A stretch of 64,000 bases of DNA from Hymenobacter caeli (GTDB lineage Bacteria > Bacteroidota > Bacteroidia > Cytophagales > Hymenobacteraceae): contig NZ_JABSNP010000001.1 in NCBI RefSeq assembly GCF_013294115.1, positions 186,001 through 250,000 on the forward strand. The letters run 5' to 3'. The position numbers and the translations under genes are program-made. Positions within the stretch are counted from its first letter, which is position 1. The number at the start of each line of letters is the position of its first letter. The notes under the pieces were generated by a model that saw only the letters and a list, made by a program, of their open reading frames with translations, searched no databases and was not told the origin of the DNA. Shown one piece after another: positions 36,304 through 44,664 of this stretch.

Positions 36304-37434
36304 ATGGAAATTGCCGCTGCCCCCGCTACGTACTTTACCCGCATACTGGCCCGAAAAGGCCGCCCCATTCTCATCGCGGGGCCCTGCTCGGCGGAAACCG
36401 AGGAGCAAACCCTGGCCACTGCCCGCGGCGTGCAGGCGCTCGGCAACGTGGACTTGTTTCGGGCCGGGGTGTGGAAGCCGCGCACCCGGCCGGGCTCGTT
36501 CGAAGGAGCCGGCTCGGCCGCGCTGCCTTGGCTCCAGCGCGTGACCCAGGAAACGGGCCTGCCCGTAGCCATCGAGGTGGCCACCCCGCGCCACGTGGAG
36601 GAGGCCCTGGCCCACGGCATCCAGGTGCTCTGGATTGGGGCCCGCACCACCGTGAACCCCTTCGCGGTGCAGGAGCTGGCCGACGCGCTGGCCGGTACCG
36701 GCGTGCCGGTAATGGTGAAAAACCCCGTGAACCCCGACGTGTCGCTGTGGGCCGGGGCCCTGGAGCGCCTGGAGCGGGCGGGCATCACCGACCTGGCGGC
36801 CATCCACCGGGGGTTCAGCACGTTCGCGCCCAGCAAGTACCGCAACCCGCCCACCTGGCTGCTGGCCATCGAGCTGAAAACGCGCTTCCCGCACATCCCG
36901 CTCATCTGCGACCCCAGCCACATGGCCGGCCGGCGCGACCTGCTGCTGCCCATCGCCCAGAAAGCCCTGGACCTGGACTACGACGGCCTCATCATCGAAA
37001 CCCACCCCGACCCCGACCACGCCCTGAGCGACGCCGAGCAGCAGGTGACGCCCGCCCGGCTCGGCGAAATTTTCAGCGAGCTGAAGTACCGCCGCCGCTC
37101 CTCCGACAACGAGGACTACCAGGCCAAAGCCGAAGAGCTGCGCCAGAAAATGGACGTGGCCGACCGCGAAATCATCGAGGCCCTGGCCCGCCGCATGGCC
37201 CTGGTAGAAGAGCTGGCCGAGTACAAAAAAGCCAACGACGTCAAAATCCTCCAGTTCGACCGCTGGAAGGAAATCTTCGCCACCCGCTCAGCCTGGGCCG
37301 AAACGCTGCACGTGAACCACGATTTCGTGGGCGAGCTGTACAAGCTGATTCACCTGGAAAGCATCCGCAAGCAGACGGAGGTGATGAACGGGGGCGCGGT
37401 TGGCGGGGGCATGACGCTGGGGCCCGGACTGTAG
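36304..37434 (+). CDS. Bifunctional DAHP synthase/chorismate mutase
   Basis: Makes 3-deoxy-7-phosphoheptulonate, the entry step of the shikimate pathway, and also converts chorismate to prephenate. 376 residues from the ATG at 36304. The N-terminal DAHP synthase barrel (residues about 1-260) shows ILIAGPCSAETEEQ, FRAGVWKPRTRPGSF, GTGVPVMVKNPVNPD-like and ICDPSHMAGRRDL. The C-terminal 90 residues are a helical AroQ-type chorismate mutase (LRQKMDVADREIIEALARRMALVEELAEYKK). This fusion is known from Bacteroidota, where prephenate controls it. A 30-base perfect palindrome follows. Confidence 0.93.
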   Translation: MEIAAAPATYFTRILARKGRPILIAGPCSAETEEQTLATARGVQALGNVDLFRAGVWKPRTRPGSFEGAGSAALPWLQRVTQETGLPVAIEVATPRHVEEALAHGIQVLWIGARTTVNPFAVQELADALAGTGVPVMVKNPVNPDVSLWAGALERLERAGITDLAAIHRGFSTFAPSKYRNPPTWLLAIELKTRFPHIPLICDPSHMAGRRDLLLPIAQKALDLDYDGLIIETHPDPDHALSDAEQQVTPARLGEIFSELKYRRRSSDNEDYQAKAEELRQKMDVADREIIEALARRMALVEELAEYKKANDVKILQFDRWKEIFATRSAWAETLHVNHDFVGELYKLIHLESIRKQTEVMNGGAVGGGMTLGPGL

Positions 37435-37450
37435 GACACTGTTGCTATCA

Positions 37451-37513
37451 TAGTTCGACGACAAATAAAAAGGGCTGCTCAGCGAGCAGCCCTTTTTATT
37501 TGTCGTCGAACTA
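37451..37513. terminator. Long bidirectional terminator between DAHP synthase and susD
   Basis: Perfect arms of 30 bases (37451-37480 and 37484-37513) around a 3-base loop. The centre is a GC stem bounded by AAAAA and TTTTT; the pairing continues outward through the T run into CGACGACAAAT. It lies 16 bases after the DAHP synthase stop and 4 before the susD stop. Confidence 0.92.
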
Positions 37514-37517
37514 CCGC

Positions 37518-38930
37518 TTACGGATTGGCTTGGTCCCAAGCAACTTCGGCGAATGGAACGGCGATACGGTCGAACAACTTGAACGTGCCAGTGGAATAAG
37601 CCAATGTAATGTTAGGCGCAGGGGTGGGGTTGAGCTTTCCCAACCGACGCAGGTCAACCCAGAATTGACCTTCGTAAAAGAGCGAATAACGGCGCTGGCG
37701 TAAAATTTCGTTGACCAGGGCATCTTGCGACACCGTGCCGCTGTATGCGGCCAAACCACCCGAGCGGGTGCGAATGGCGTTGATGTCGGCAACGGCACCA
37801 GTCAGGTTACCAGTCTTCGCTTTGGCTTCGGCTGCGATGAGGATAAGCTCCTCATTGCGAATGATACCCAGAGGAGCCGTCTGTGACGTGTACACGGCCG
37901 GCTCGTAATTGCCGGTAATGCCGCCCAGCGTGCGCGGGCCGCCCCCGCCGGCTCCCGTCCGCTTCGATACTTTACTGAGGCGCAGGTCGCCGGCTTCGGC
38001 TTCGTTCACGAAGTTGTCGGGCACCGTTACCAGCGTTGAAGGGCCGGTGTTCGGCACCTGGTAATACAAATTGCCCTGGTCGTTGGCAATGCTGGGGTTA
38101 AACGTCAGCTTTGGGCCAAGCGTCAGCGAACCGGCTTGGTCGTAGAACGAAGCAGTGATGGCCGTGAGGGCCCCGGCATTGTCGCCTTGGTACAAAGCCA
38201 CGCGGGCGGCCAGGGCCCGATTGACTTTTAGAAAAGTGGCGGGTGTGTTGAAGCCGGCGTAGCCGGACGATAACGGAAAGGCAAAGGCAGTGCCGGCAGC
38301 GGCCAGCTCGGTTGCTCCTTGGTCAAGCAGCTGCCGAATATTGGCCAGCGCCGGGGCAGAGCCAGCCGTGAGCTTGCCAGGGTGCAAGTAGTCGGATACG
38401 TCGATGCGGATGCCGTTTTCACCCATTAAGTTTAGCAAGTGCAGCTTGCCCAGGGCTTCGTAAGTATCTGAGAAGCCCAGAATGCCTTGTACCTGAGCCG
38501 TGGAGATGGCCGTGGTGGCCTGCGCCGACTGCCGGAACACGTTAGCAGCCCGAATTATCCGGGCAAAAGAGCTGTAAGAGCCAACCGAGTAAAAGGCGTT
38601 GTTATCGAGGGCACCTTTGGTGCCTAGAATCTCGGTGTACCACCGCGGCTCGTTGCTGGCCAGGATGATGATTTCGCGCCCGAAGGTGCCGGTTAGCTGA
38701 TTGTAAGCGGCGTTGTTGGTATGACCCAGGCGAAACGATGCTTCTACGCCGGTGCCCAGGGCCCGGATTTGGGCCAAGGAAGCGTTCGTCGTGACGCTCT
38801 CCAGGCTGGGGTTGTTAGGGTCGGTTACCGGGTCAATGTTCGTGGGGTTGCACCCGGGGGTGGCCAACAGCACGGCCAAAGCACCGGCCAGAGCCAAAGC
38901 ACGCGGCTTTTTATTAAAAGTAACTTTCAT
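37518..38930 (-). CDS. SusD/RagB-family outer membrane lipoprotein
   Basis: Surface nutrient-binding partner of a TonB-dependent SusC channel. 470 residues with a lipobox signal (LLATPGC, C27). SusD features include TPR-like helices (ALGKLHLLNLMGENG), NRALAARVALYQGD, and the C-terminal block of the family, RNEELILIAAEAKAKTGN...AVADINAIRTR, then EILRQRRYSLFYEGQFWVDLRRLG. The gene directly follows its SusC partner (24 bases). The ligand is unknown; no glycosidase sits beside the pair. Lower GC than the flanking shikimate genes. Confidence 0.95.
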   Translation of the reverse strand: MKVTFNKKPRALALAGALAVLLATPGCNPTNIDPVTDPNNPSLESVTTNASLAQIRALGTGVEASFRLGHTNNAAYNQLTGTFGREIIILASNEPRWYTEILGTKGALDNNAFYSVGSYSSFARIIRAANVFRQSAQATTAISTAQVQGILGFSDTYEALGKLHLLNLMGENGIRIDVSDYLHPGKLTAGSAPALANIRQLLDQGATELAAAGTAFAFPLSSGYAGFNTPATFLKVNRALAARVALYQGDNAGALTAITASFYDQAGSLTLGPKLTFNPSIANDQGNLYYQVPNTGPSTLVTVPDNFVNEAEAGDLRLSKVSKRTGAGGGGPRTLGGITGNYEPAVYTSQTAPLGIIRNEELILIAAEAKAKTGNLTGAVADINAIRTRSGGLAAYSGTVSQDALVNEILRQRRYSLFYEGQFWVDLRRLGKLNPTPAPNITLAYSTGTFKLFDRIAVPFAEVAWDQANP

Positions 38931-38954
38931 AAGACGGTATCGAAAGAAGATGAT

Positions 38955-41939
38955 TTAGAAGTCCAGGTTGACGTGGAAGAACACCCGCTTCGTCGAAGGG
39001 TAGCTAACCACGTCAACTTGCGCCTGGGTATTGGTCGAGCCGAAGTTGGACACTTCCGGGTCGTAGCCCTTGTACTTCGTCCAGGTGAGCAAATTGTTCC
39101 CCGAAACGCCCACCCGGATATTTTTCACGTAGTCGTGAAACGCGCTGGTGCGGATGCTGGCCGGAATGGAGTAGTAAAGCGAAACTTCGCGCAGGCGCAC
39201 GTAGCCGCTGTTCTGGATGTAGTACCCCGCGTTGAAGCTCTGGCGGGCTTGTCCGAGCGGAACCACCGTGCCATCGGCCTGGGTGTAGGGCTGGCTGTAG
39301 TCAGCACTGGTACCAAAACCGTCCTGGTTGGTCACCGTCAGGTTGCTGGTGTAGCTGTTCTCTTTCCAGTGCAGCAGGAAGGACAACTCAAAGTTCTTGA
39401 AAATCGTGAAGTTGTTCAGGTACGACATCTGGAAAGTGGGCTGGGCCTCTCCGTAGCGGGTGTAGCCGCTGGGCGTGTTGGGGTTGGTCGTGGTGCTCAC
39501 CGGGCTGCCGTACCAGCGCGAGGGCGATTCGCCCAGGGCGAAGAAGGTGGTGCCGTAGCCGGCCCCGAAACCAGGGCTCAGGTTGATAGTGGGCACTATC
39601 AAACGCGTTACTTCCGAACGGTTGAGCCAGAAGTTGGTCGTCGAAGTCCAGCGGAAGTTCGGCAGCTGCACGGGTACCAAGCCCAGGGTTAGCTCCAAGC
39701 CGCGGTTGCGCAGGTCGCCCACCGGGTAAGCCCGGATGGAGCTAACGCCCGTGCCGGGTGCCAACGGATACACCTGTACTATGTCAATAACCTTCTTGTT
39801 GTAAACGGTGGCCTCGAGGGTCACGCGGTTGTTGAAGAAGCCCAAGTCAATGCCTCCTTCCAACTCGGTGGCCCGCTCGGGACCGATAGCCGGGTTGCCG
39901 ACCAGGGTTGAAGGCAGAAAGCCAACATTGCCGCCGGTGCTGATGCCGCCCAGGGGCGAGAAAGTGCCACCAAAGTAGGCAGGGCTACCGGTTTCGCCGT
40001 AGGCGGCCCGCAATTTGATGAGGTTAACCTTGTCCAGTGAGAAACCGTTGAGTTTAGCAAAGTTGATGGCCACCGAACCGCGCGGGAAGGCGTAGAGCTT
40101 TTTAACATCACCGTTGCGGCTCGACTTATCGAAACGGATGCCGCCGGTGGCTACCACCAAATCATTAAAGTTGATTTCCTGCTGGGCGATGTACCCCACG
40201 TCCGTCTCGTCTTGGATGGAGGTCTGTTGCGTTACGATGGTGCCGCGGTCGGGCTGGAGGGGCCCCGGTGCCAAGTTCTGGCCTTGGCTGTACTGAAGCT
40301 TGGCATTCAAGCCCAGGCGCACGGCTCCTACCTGCGACGTCAGCGCCAACGGGCCCACCTTCCAGTCGTAGATTAGGAAGGCCTGCAGGTTGTAGTTGAA
40401 AAAATTGCTGTTGGATACGCGGGCTACCCCCGGATTGGCCGAGCTGACCTGCGACTGCAAATCGGCGGGCAGGGCCAACAGTGCGTTGGAGTTAGCGAAG
40501 TCGATGCCGCCCTGGCCGGTGGCGCGTAGCGAAGAGTTTTCTTTCTCAAGAATGCGCACTACCGCGGTGCTGGCCGAAGTCACTCGGTTGGTTGTTTCCT
40601 GGTTGATGGACCGTTCCACGATGGCCAGGGGGTTATCGCCGGTGTAAGGCGAATCCGGGTAAATGCCGGTTACCGGGTCTTTGTGCAAGTCAACAAAGCT
40701 GGGAATCGACAGCAGGTTATAGCCTACCGATACCCCGTTGTTGTCATTGCCAAAAAAGCCGCGACGGTTGGACGAATTGGCATAGCCGCTGTTGAGACTT
40801 AAGTCAATGCGCGAGCCGATTTTCTGGTCCACGTTGGCACGAATGGAGCTGCGCTGGTAATCGGTATTGTTCACAATGCCGTTTTCCTTGCTATTCGAGC
40901 CCGAAACGTAAAATTTGGTGCGGTCATTACCGCCCGATACGCTCAGGTTGGTGTTGCGCAGGTTGCCCGTGTTGCCGAAAACCTCCCGCTCGTAATCGTA
41001 CGTTTTGCCGCCCGCGGCGTTGAAAAGAGGCAAGCTGCTGGCCCCAAACACCGCCGTTACTTTGGCCGCGTCGAAATCGGAGTGACCGATGTAGCGCTGG
41101 ATGCGCTGCCAGCCGATGTCTTGGCTAACATTCACTCGGGTCTGGCCAGCCACCCCGCGCTTGGTTTTGATGATAATTACGCCCGCATTGGCACGCTGGC
41201 CGTAGATGGCGGCCGCGCTCGGGCCTTTCAGAATCTCAATCGACTCGATGTCAGCTGGGTTCAGGTCCGAGATGCGGTTAGTTCCGCCATCCTGGCTGGT
41301 ACGGCCGGTGCCCGAAGAAGCTCCCGAAAAAGCTGCTGCCCCAGCACCGTTGCCAACTTCCTGGCTTACTGCGTACACACCGTCGATAATGTACAGCGGC
41401 TGCACGTTGCCCGTGATGGTGGAAATACCCCGTAGCTGCACCGATACGCCTCCGCCGGGGGCTCCGCTGTTGGAGCTGATGTTGGCACCCACTACTTTAC
41501 CGTTCAGGGCAGCGTCCACGGTAACCGGACGAGTGCTGCCGTATAGTTCGGTTGCTGACACGGAGGCCACCGAATTGGCCAAGTTTGACCGCTTGACCGT
41601 AGAAGCCAAGCCGTTTACCACTACTTCGTCAAGGTCGCGGGGAGCCACGTCCAATGCTACCGTTACCGAATTAGTAGCTGTTACATCGCTCTCGATTGTT
41701 TTGTAGCCCACAAAGCTGAACGACAGCGTGGTAGTGCCAGCAGGTGCACTAAATGAAAAATCGCCGTTGGCGTTGGTAGCAGTACCAGCCCTCGTGCCCT
41801 TGGCAAGCACCGTTACCCCGGGGATGCCTTGACCGCTCGCTTTATCAGTGACTCGGCCCGAAAGTGTCTTGTCCTGCGCAAAGGCCTGCTGCATCAGGCA
41901 CGTAAGCATCAAGAAGACTAAAATGGAAAATTGCTTCAT
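38955..41939 (-). CDS. SusC/RagA-family TonB-dependent outer membrane channel
   Basis: 994 residues with a signal peptide (ending QQAFAQD near 22). Order of parts: carboxypeptidase-D-like regulatory domain (TLSGRVTDKASGQGIPGVTV, about 24-105), TonB plug domain (LNGKVVGANISS, LRGISTITGNVQPLYIIDGV, IESIEILKGPSAAAIYG), and a long beta barrel ending in a typical C-terminal aromatic residue (VNLDF). It imports a ligand captured by the SusD partner; the ligand is unknown. The AT-rich region 41940-42180 upstream should hold its promoter. Confidence 0.96.
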   Translation of the reverse strand: MKQFSILVFLMLTCLMQQAFAQDKTLSGRVTDKASGQGIPGVTVLAKGTRAGTATNANGDFSFSAPAGTTTLSFSFVGYKTIESDVTATNSVTVALDVAPRDLDEVVVNGLASTVKRSNLANSVASVSATELYGSTRPVTVDAALNGKVVGANISSNSGAPGGGVSVQLRGISTITGNVQPLYIIDGVYAVSQEVGNGAGAAAFSGASSGTGRTSQDGGTNRISDLNPADIESIEILKGPSAAAIYGQRANAGVIIIKTKRGVAGQTRVNVSQDIGWQRIQRYIGHSDFDAAKVTAVFGASSLPLFNAAGGKTYDYEREVFGNTGNLRNTNLSVSGGNDRTKFYVSGSNSKENGIVNNTDYQRSSIRANVDQKIGSRIDLSLNSGYANSSNRRGFFGNDNNGVSVGYNLLSIPSFVDLHKDPVTGIYPDSPYTGDNPLAIVERSINQETTNRVTSASTAVVRILEKENSSLRATGQGGIDFANSNALLALPADLQSQVSSANPGVARVSNSNFFNYNLQAFLIYDWKVGPLALTSQVGAVRLGLNAKLQYSQGQNLAPGPLQPDRGTIVTQQTSIQDETDVGYIAQQEINFNDLVVATGGIRFDKSSRNGDVKKLYAFPRGSVAINFAKLNGFSLDKVNLIKLRAAYGETGSPAYFGGTFSPLGGISTGGNVGFLPSTLVGNPAIGPERATELEGGIDLGFFNNRVTLEATVYNKKVIDIVQVYPLAPGTGVSSIRAYPVGDLRNRGLELTLGLVPVQLPNFRWTSTTNFWLNRSEVTRLIVPTINLSPGFGAGYGTTFFALGESPSRWYGSPVSTTTNPNTPSGYTRYGEAQPTFQMSYLNNFTIFKNFELSFLLHWKENSYTSNLTVTNQDGFGTSADYSQPYTQADGTVVPLGQARQSFNAGYYIQNSGYVRLREVSLYYSIPASIRTSAFHDYVKNIRVGVSGNNLLTWTKYKGYDPEVSNFGSTNTQAQVDVVSYPSTKRVFFHVNLDF

Positions 41940-42218
41940 AAAGAAGGGGAAAGGTTAAAAAATGAAGACTATGGTTATACAACCTGGTGGCAAATTATCA
42001 TATGTTTTTGATTTAGTAGCCGAGGGAGGAAAAATTTTAAAATAGAAGTCCGAAAGCCACTAATCTTTTCAATTTTAAAATTCACGTTAACAGTACTTTG
42101 AAAACTATTTTAATATTAAAATATGTAAATTTTATTACTTAATAAATACCTTATTAGGCGCGCTTGCATTAAGCAAATGTTGCGGTACACTACCGGGTTT
42201 TGTGCGGACTTTTGCTCC

Positions 42219-43259
42219 ATGAATGCTCCCGTCGTTATCGGTCCCACGGCCTTACCCGAGCTGGCTACCTGCCTGCACCGCCCGGCTTTCAGCCAGGTTT
42301 TCGTGCTGGCTGATACCAATACTGCCCGGTTGTGCCTGCCGGTGCTGGCCACCGCGCTGCCCCCGGGCCACCACCTCATCGAAATCCCGGCCGGGGAGGA
42401 ATACAAGACCCTCGCCACTTGCGACCTAGTATGGGATCTGCTGACGCGGCACCGGGCCGACCGCCACGCCTTGCTGGTGAACGTGGGCGGCGGCGTGGTG
42501 ACCGACCTAGGCGGGTTTTGCGCGGCCGTGTACAAGCGGGGGCTGGCCTTTGTGCAGGTGCCCACCACCCTGCTGGCCCAGGTAGATGCCGGGGTGGGAG
42601 GGAAAACCGGGGTTGACTACCAGGGCTTTAAAAACCATCTGGGGGTGTTCCAGGAGCCGCTGGGGGTGTTCATTGCCCCGCAGCTGCTGGAAACGCTGGA
42701 CCCGCGCCAGCTCAAGGCGGGCTACGCGGAGGTGCTGAAGCACTGGCTGATTGCCGACTCGGAAACCTTTGAGCACCAGCGCCGCCTGGGCTGGCTCACC
42801 GACGACTGGACGCCCATCATCCGCGAGTCGGTGGCGCTCAAGCAGCGCATCGTGGCCAGCGACCCGCTCGAAGCCGGGCCCCGCAAGCTGCTCAACTTCG
42901 GCCACACCGTGGGCCATGCCCTCGAAAGCTACCTCCTCACCCAGCCCGGCCGCGAAGTGCTGCACGGCGAGGCCGTGGCCGCCGGCCTGGTTTGCGAGAG
43001 CTGGCTGTCGGCGCAGCGGGGCCTGCTGGACCCCGAGGAGCTGGACCGCATCGAAACCTTCGTGTTTTCGGTGTTCGATAAAATTTCTTTTGTGCTGCTC
43101 GAAACCGAAGCCATTGCCGAATTTGCGCGGCAAGACAAAAAGAACGCCGGGGGCGTCATCAATTGCACGCTGTTGCAGGGCGTGGGCCACGGCGTGTACG
43201 ACCAACCCGTGACCGAGACCGACATTGCGGCCGCGCTGCGCCACTACCACCGGCTGTAA
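42219..43259 (+). CDS. aroB: 3-dehydroquinate synthase
   Basis: Second shikimate pathway step; NAD- and metal-dependent. 346 residues from the ATG at 42219; the longer start at 42177 adds 14 residues unlike the family. Features: EIPAGEEYKTL, VNVGGGVVTDLGGFCAAVYKRG (NAD contact), FVQVPTTLLAQVDAGVGGKTGVD, YAEVLKHWLI, NFGHTVGHALE (metal His) and HGEAVAAGLV (metal His). It diverges from the SusC gene over an AT-rich spacer. Confidence 0.95.
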   Translation: MNAPVVIGPTALPELATCLHRPAFSQVFVLADTNTARLCLPVLATALPPGHHLIEIPAGEEYKTLATCDLVWDLLTRHRADRHALLVNVGGGVVTDLGGFCAAVYKRGLAFVQVPTTLLAQVDAGVGGKTGVDYQGFKNHLGVFQEPLGVFIAPQLLETLDPRQLKAGYAEVLKHWLIADSETFEHQRRLGWLTDDWTPIIRESVALKQRIVASDPLEAGPRKLLNFGHTVGHALESYLLTQPGREVLHGEAVAAGLVCESWLSAQRGLLDPEELDRIETFVFSVFDKISFVLLETEAIAEFARQDKKNAGGVINCTLLQGVGHGVYDQPVTETDIAAALRHYHRL

Positions 43260-43293
43260 GCATCTAGCTTTTAGCTGCTAGCTATTAGCTATT
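43260..43293 (+). repeat. Heptad-period array after aroB
   Basis: AGCT cores with G at 43267, 43274, 43281 and 43288, exactly 7 apart, starting one base after the aroB stop. The unit GCTxxxA is the same as in the ilvB-ilvN spacer. Confidence 0.75.
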
Positions 43294-43389
43294 TTGCTGA
43301 CGGACGGTAAATTGTGCATAAAGCAGCGTCAATTTAATTTCGTCTTTCTGACACGCTACTCAAGCCTCTCAAGAAACTTTTAAACGCAT

Positions 43390-44664
43390 ATTCTTATCAA
43401 CGATTCGCTTTCCCTGCGCTGGCCCGGCGGGCCCCTGCACGGCCTGGCCCGCCTGCCCGCCTCCAAAAGCGAGGCCAACCGCGCCCTCATCCTGCACGCG
43501 CTGGCCGGCGGCGGGCAGCTCCACAATCTCTCCGATGCCCACGACACCCAGCTCATGCGGGCTTTGCTGGCCGCGGCTGCCGGTACCGACCGGCTCAGCG
43601 CCGAAGACGCGGGCACCGTCATGCGCTTTCTCACGGCCTACCTGGCCGTGACCGGTTGGCGCGGCGAGCTGACCGGCACGCCGCGCATGCAGGAGCGGCC
43701 CATTGCCGTGCTGGTGGAGGCCCTGCGCCAGGCCGGGGCCAGCATTGCCTACACCGGCACCGAAGGCTTTCCGCCGCTGCGGCTGAACGGCTTTGCCCCC
43801 GCGCCGGCCGACGCTGGGCCTACGGGCTTGAGCGTGCGGGGCGATATCAGCAGCCAATACATCTCGGCGCTGCTGATGGTGGGGCCCTACTTGCCCGGTG
43901 GCCTGGCGCTGACCCTGACGGGTCCCGTGGGCTCGCGGCCCTACATCGAGATGACCGCGGCGCTGATGGCCCGCTTTGGCTTGGAATGCACTACCAATGC
44001 CGACGCCACCCGCCTGGCTGTGCCTGCCGGCCGCTACCGGGCGGCCGACTATTCGGTGGAGAGCGACTGGTCGGCGGCGAGCTACTGGTACGCGCTGGTG
44101 GCCCTGGCCCCGGCCGGCTCCGAAATTACTTTGCCGGGCCTGCGCCAGGAGTCGCTGCAAGGCGACCAGGCCATTGCGGGCATCATGACGCATTTTGGCG
44201 TCGAAACCGCGTACCTGGCCGATGGCAGCGGCGTGCAGCTGCGCCAGGGCCCCCGGCCGGCCGCCAGCGGCCCGCTGCGCTTCGATTTCACCGATTGCCC
44301 CGACCTGGCCCAGACCGTGGCGGTGGTAGCGGCGGCCCTGGCCCTGCCCGTGGACATGACCGGCCTCGAAAGCCTGCGCATCAAGGAAACCGACCGCATC
44401 GCCGCGCTGCAAACCGAGCTGGCCAAGTTCGGCGGTGACCTGCGGGAAACGGAAGAAGGCGTGTTCCGGGCTGTTTCCGCTAACTTCCGGGTGGCGAACC
44501 AGGCGGTGGCCACCTACCATGACCACCGGATGGCCATGGCCTTTGCCCCGCTGGCCCTCCGCGGGCCCCTCACGGTGGCGTCGCCGCAAGTGGTGCGCAA
44601 GTCGTACCCGCAGTTCTGGAACGAGCTGGCCGGGGCCGGTTTTGTTGTCAGCGAAGCCGGCTAA
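43390..44664 (+). CDS. aroA: EPSP synthase (3-phosphoshikimate 1-carboxyvinyltransferase), non-standard start
   Basis: Joins shikimate 3-phosphate and PEP. The frame opens after TAA at 43381, and the conserved N-terminus LARLPASKSEANRALI, with the essential Lys-Ser, lies upstream of the first ATG (43555). No ATG, GTG or TTG occurs in frame between 43384 and 43555. The best starts are ATT at 43390 (424 residues) or ATC at 43396, which aligns with the MESLTL start of other AroA proteins. Later features are EDAGTVMRFLTAYL, RPIAVLVEALRQAGA, GDISSQYISALLM, LRIKETDRIAAL and DHRMAMAFAP. The 3' end overlaps the convergent receptor gene by 17 bases. Confidence 0.9.
   Translation: MLINDSLSLRWPGGPLHGLARLPASKSEANRALILHALAGGGQLHNLSDAHDTQLMRALLAAAAGTDRLSAEDAGTVMRFLTAYLAVTGWRGELTGTPRMQERPIAVLVEALRQAGASIAYTGTEGFPPLRLNGFAPAPADAGPTGLSVRGDISSQYISALLMVGPYLPGGLALTLTGPVGSRPYIEMTAALMARFGLECTTNADATRLAVPAGRYRAADYSVESDWSAASYWYALVALAPAGSEITLPGLRQESLQGDQAIAGIMTHFGVETAYLADGSGVQLRQGPRPAASGPLRFDFTDCPDLAQTVAVVAAALALPVDMTGLESLRIKETDRIAALQTELAKFGGDLRETEEGVFRAVSANFRVANQAVATYHDHRMAMAFAPLALRGPLTVASPQVVRKSYPQFWNELAGAGFVVSEAG

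Noticed and set aside
36189..36953. N-terminal extension of proline dehydrogenase
   Set aside because: It is antisense to the DAHP synthase gene and has no family similarity.
41940..42218. A promoter with the Bacteroidota -7 consensus between susC and aroB
   Set aside because: A near match (ATAATTTG) is present, but I found no TTTG at the right distance; I do not list it as a promoter.
43555..44664. aroA starting at the first ATG
   Set aside because: This would remove about 55 residues, including the PEP-binding Lys-Ser region, so the protein would be inactive.
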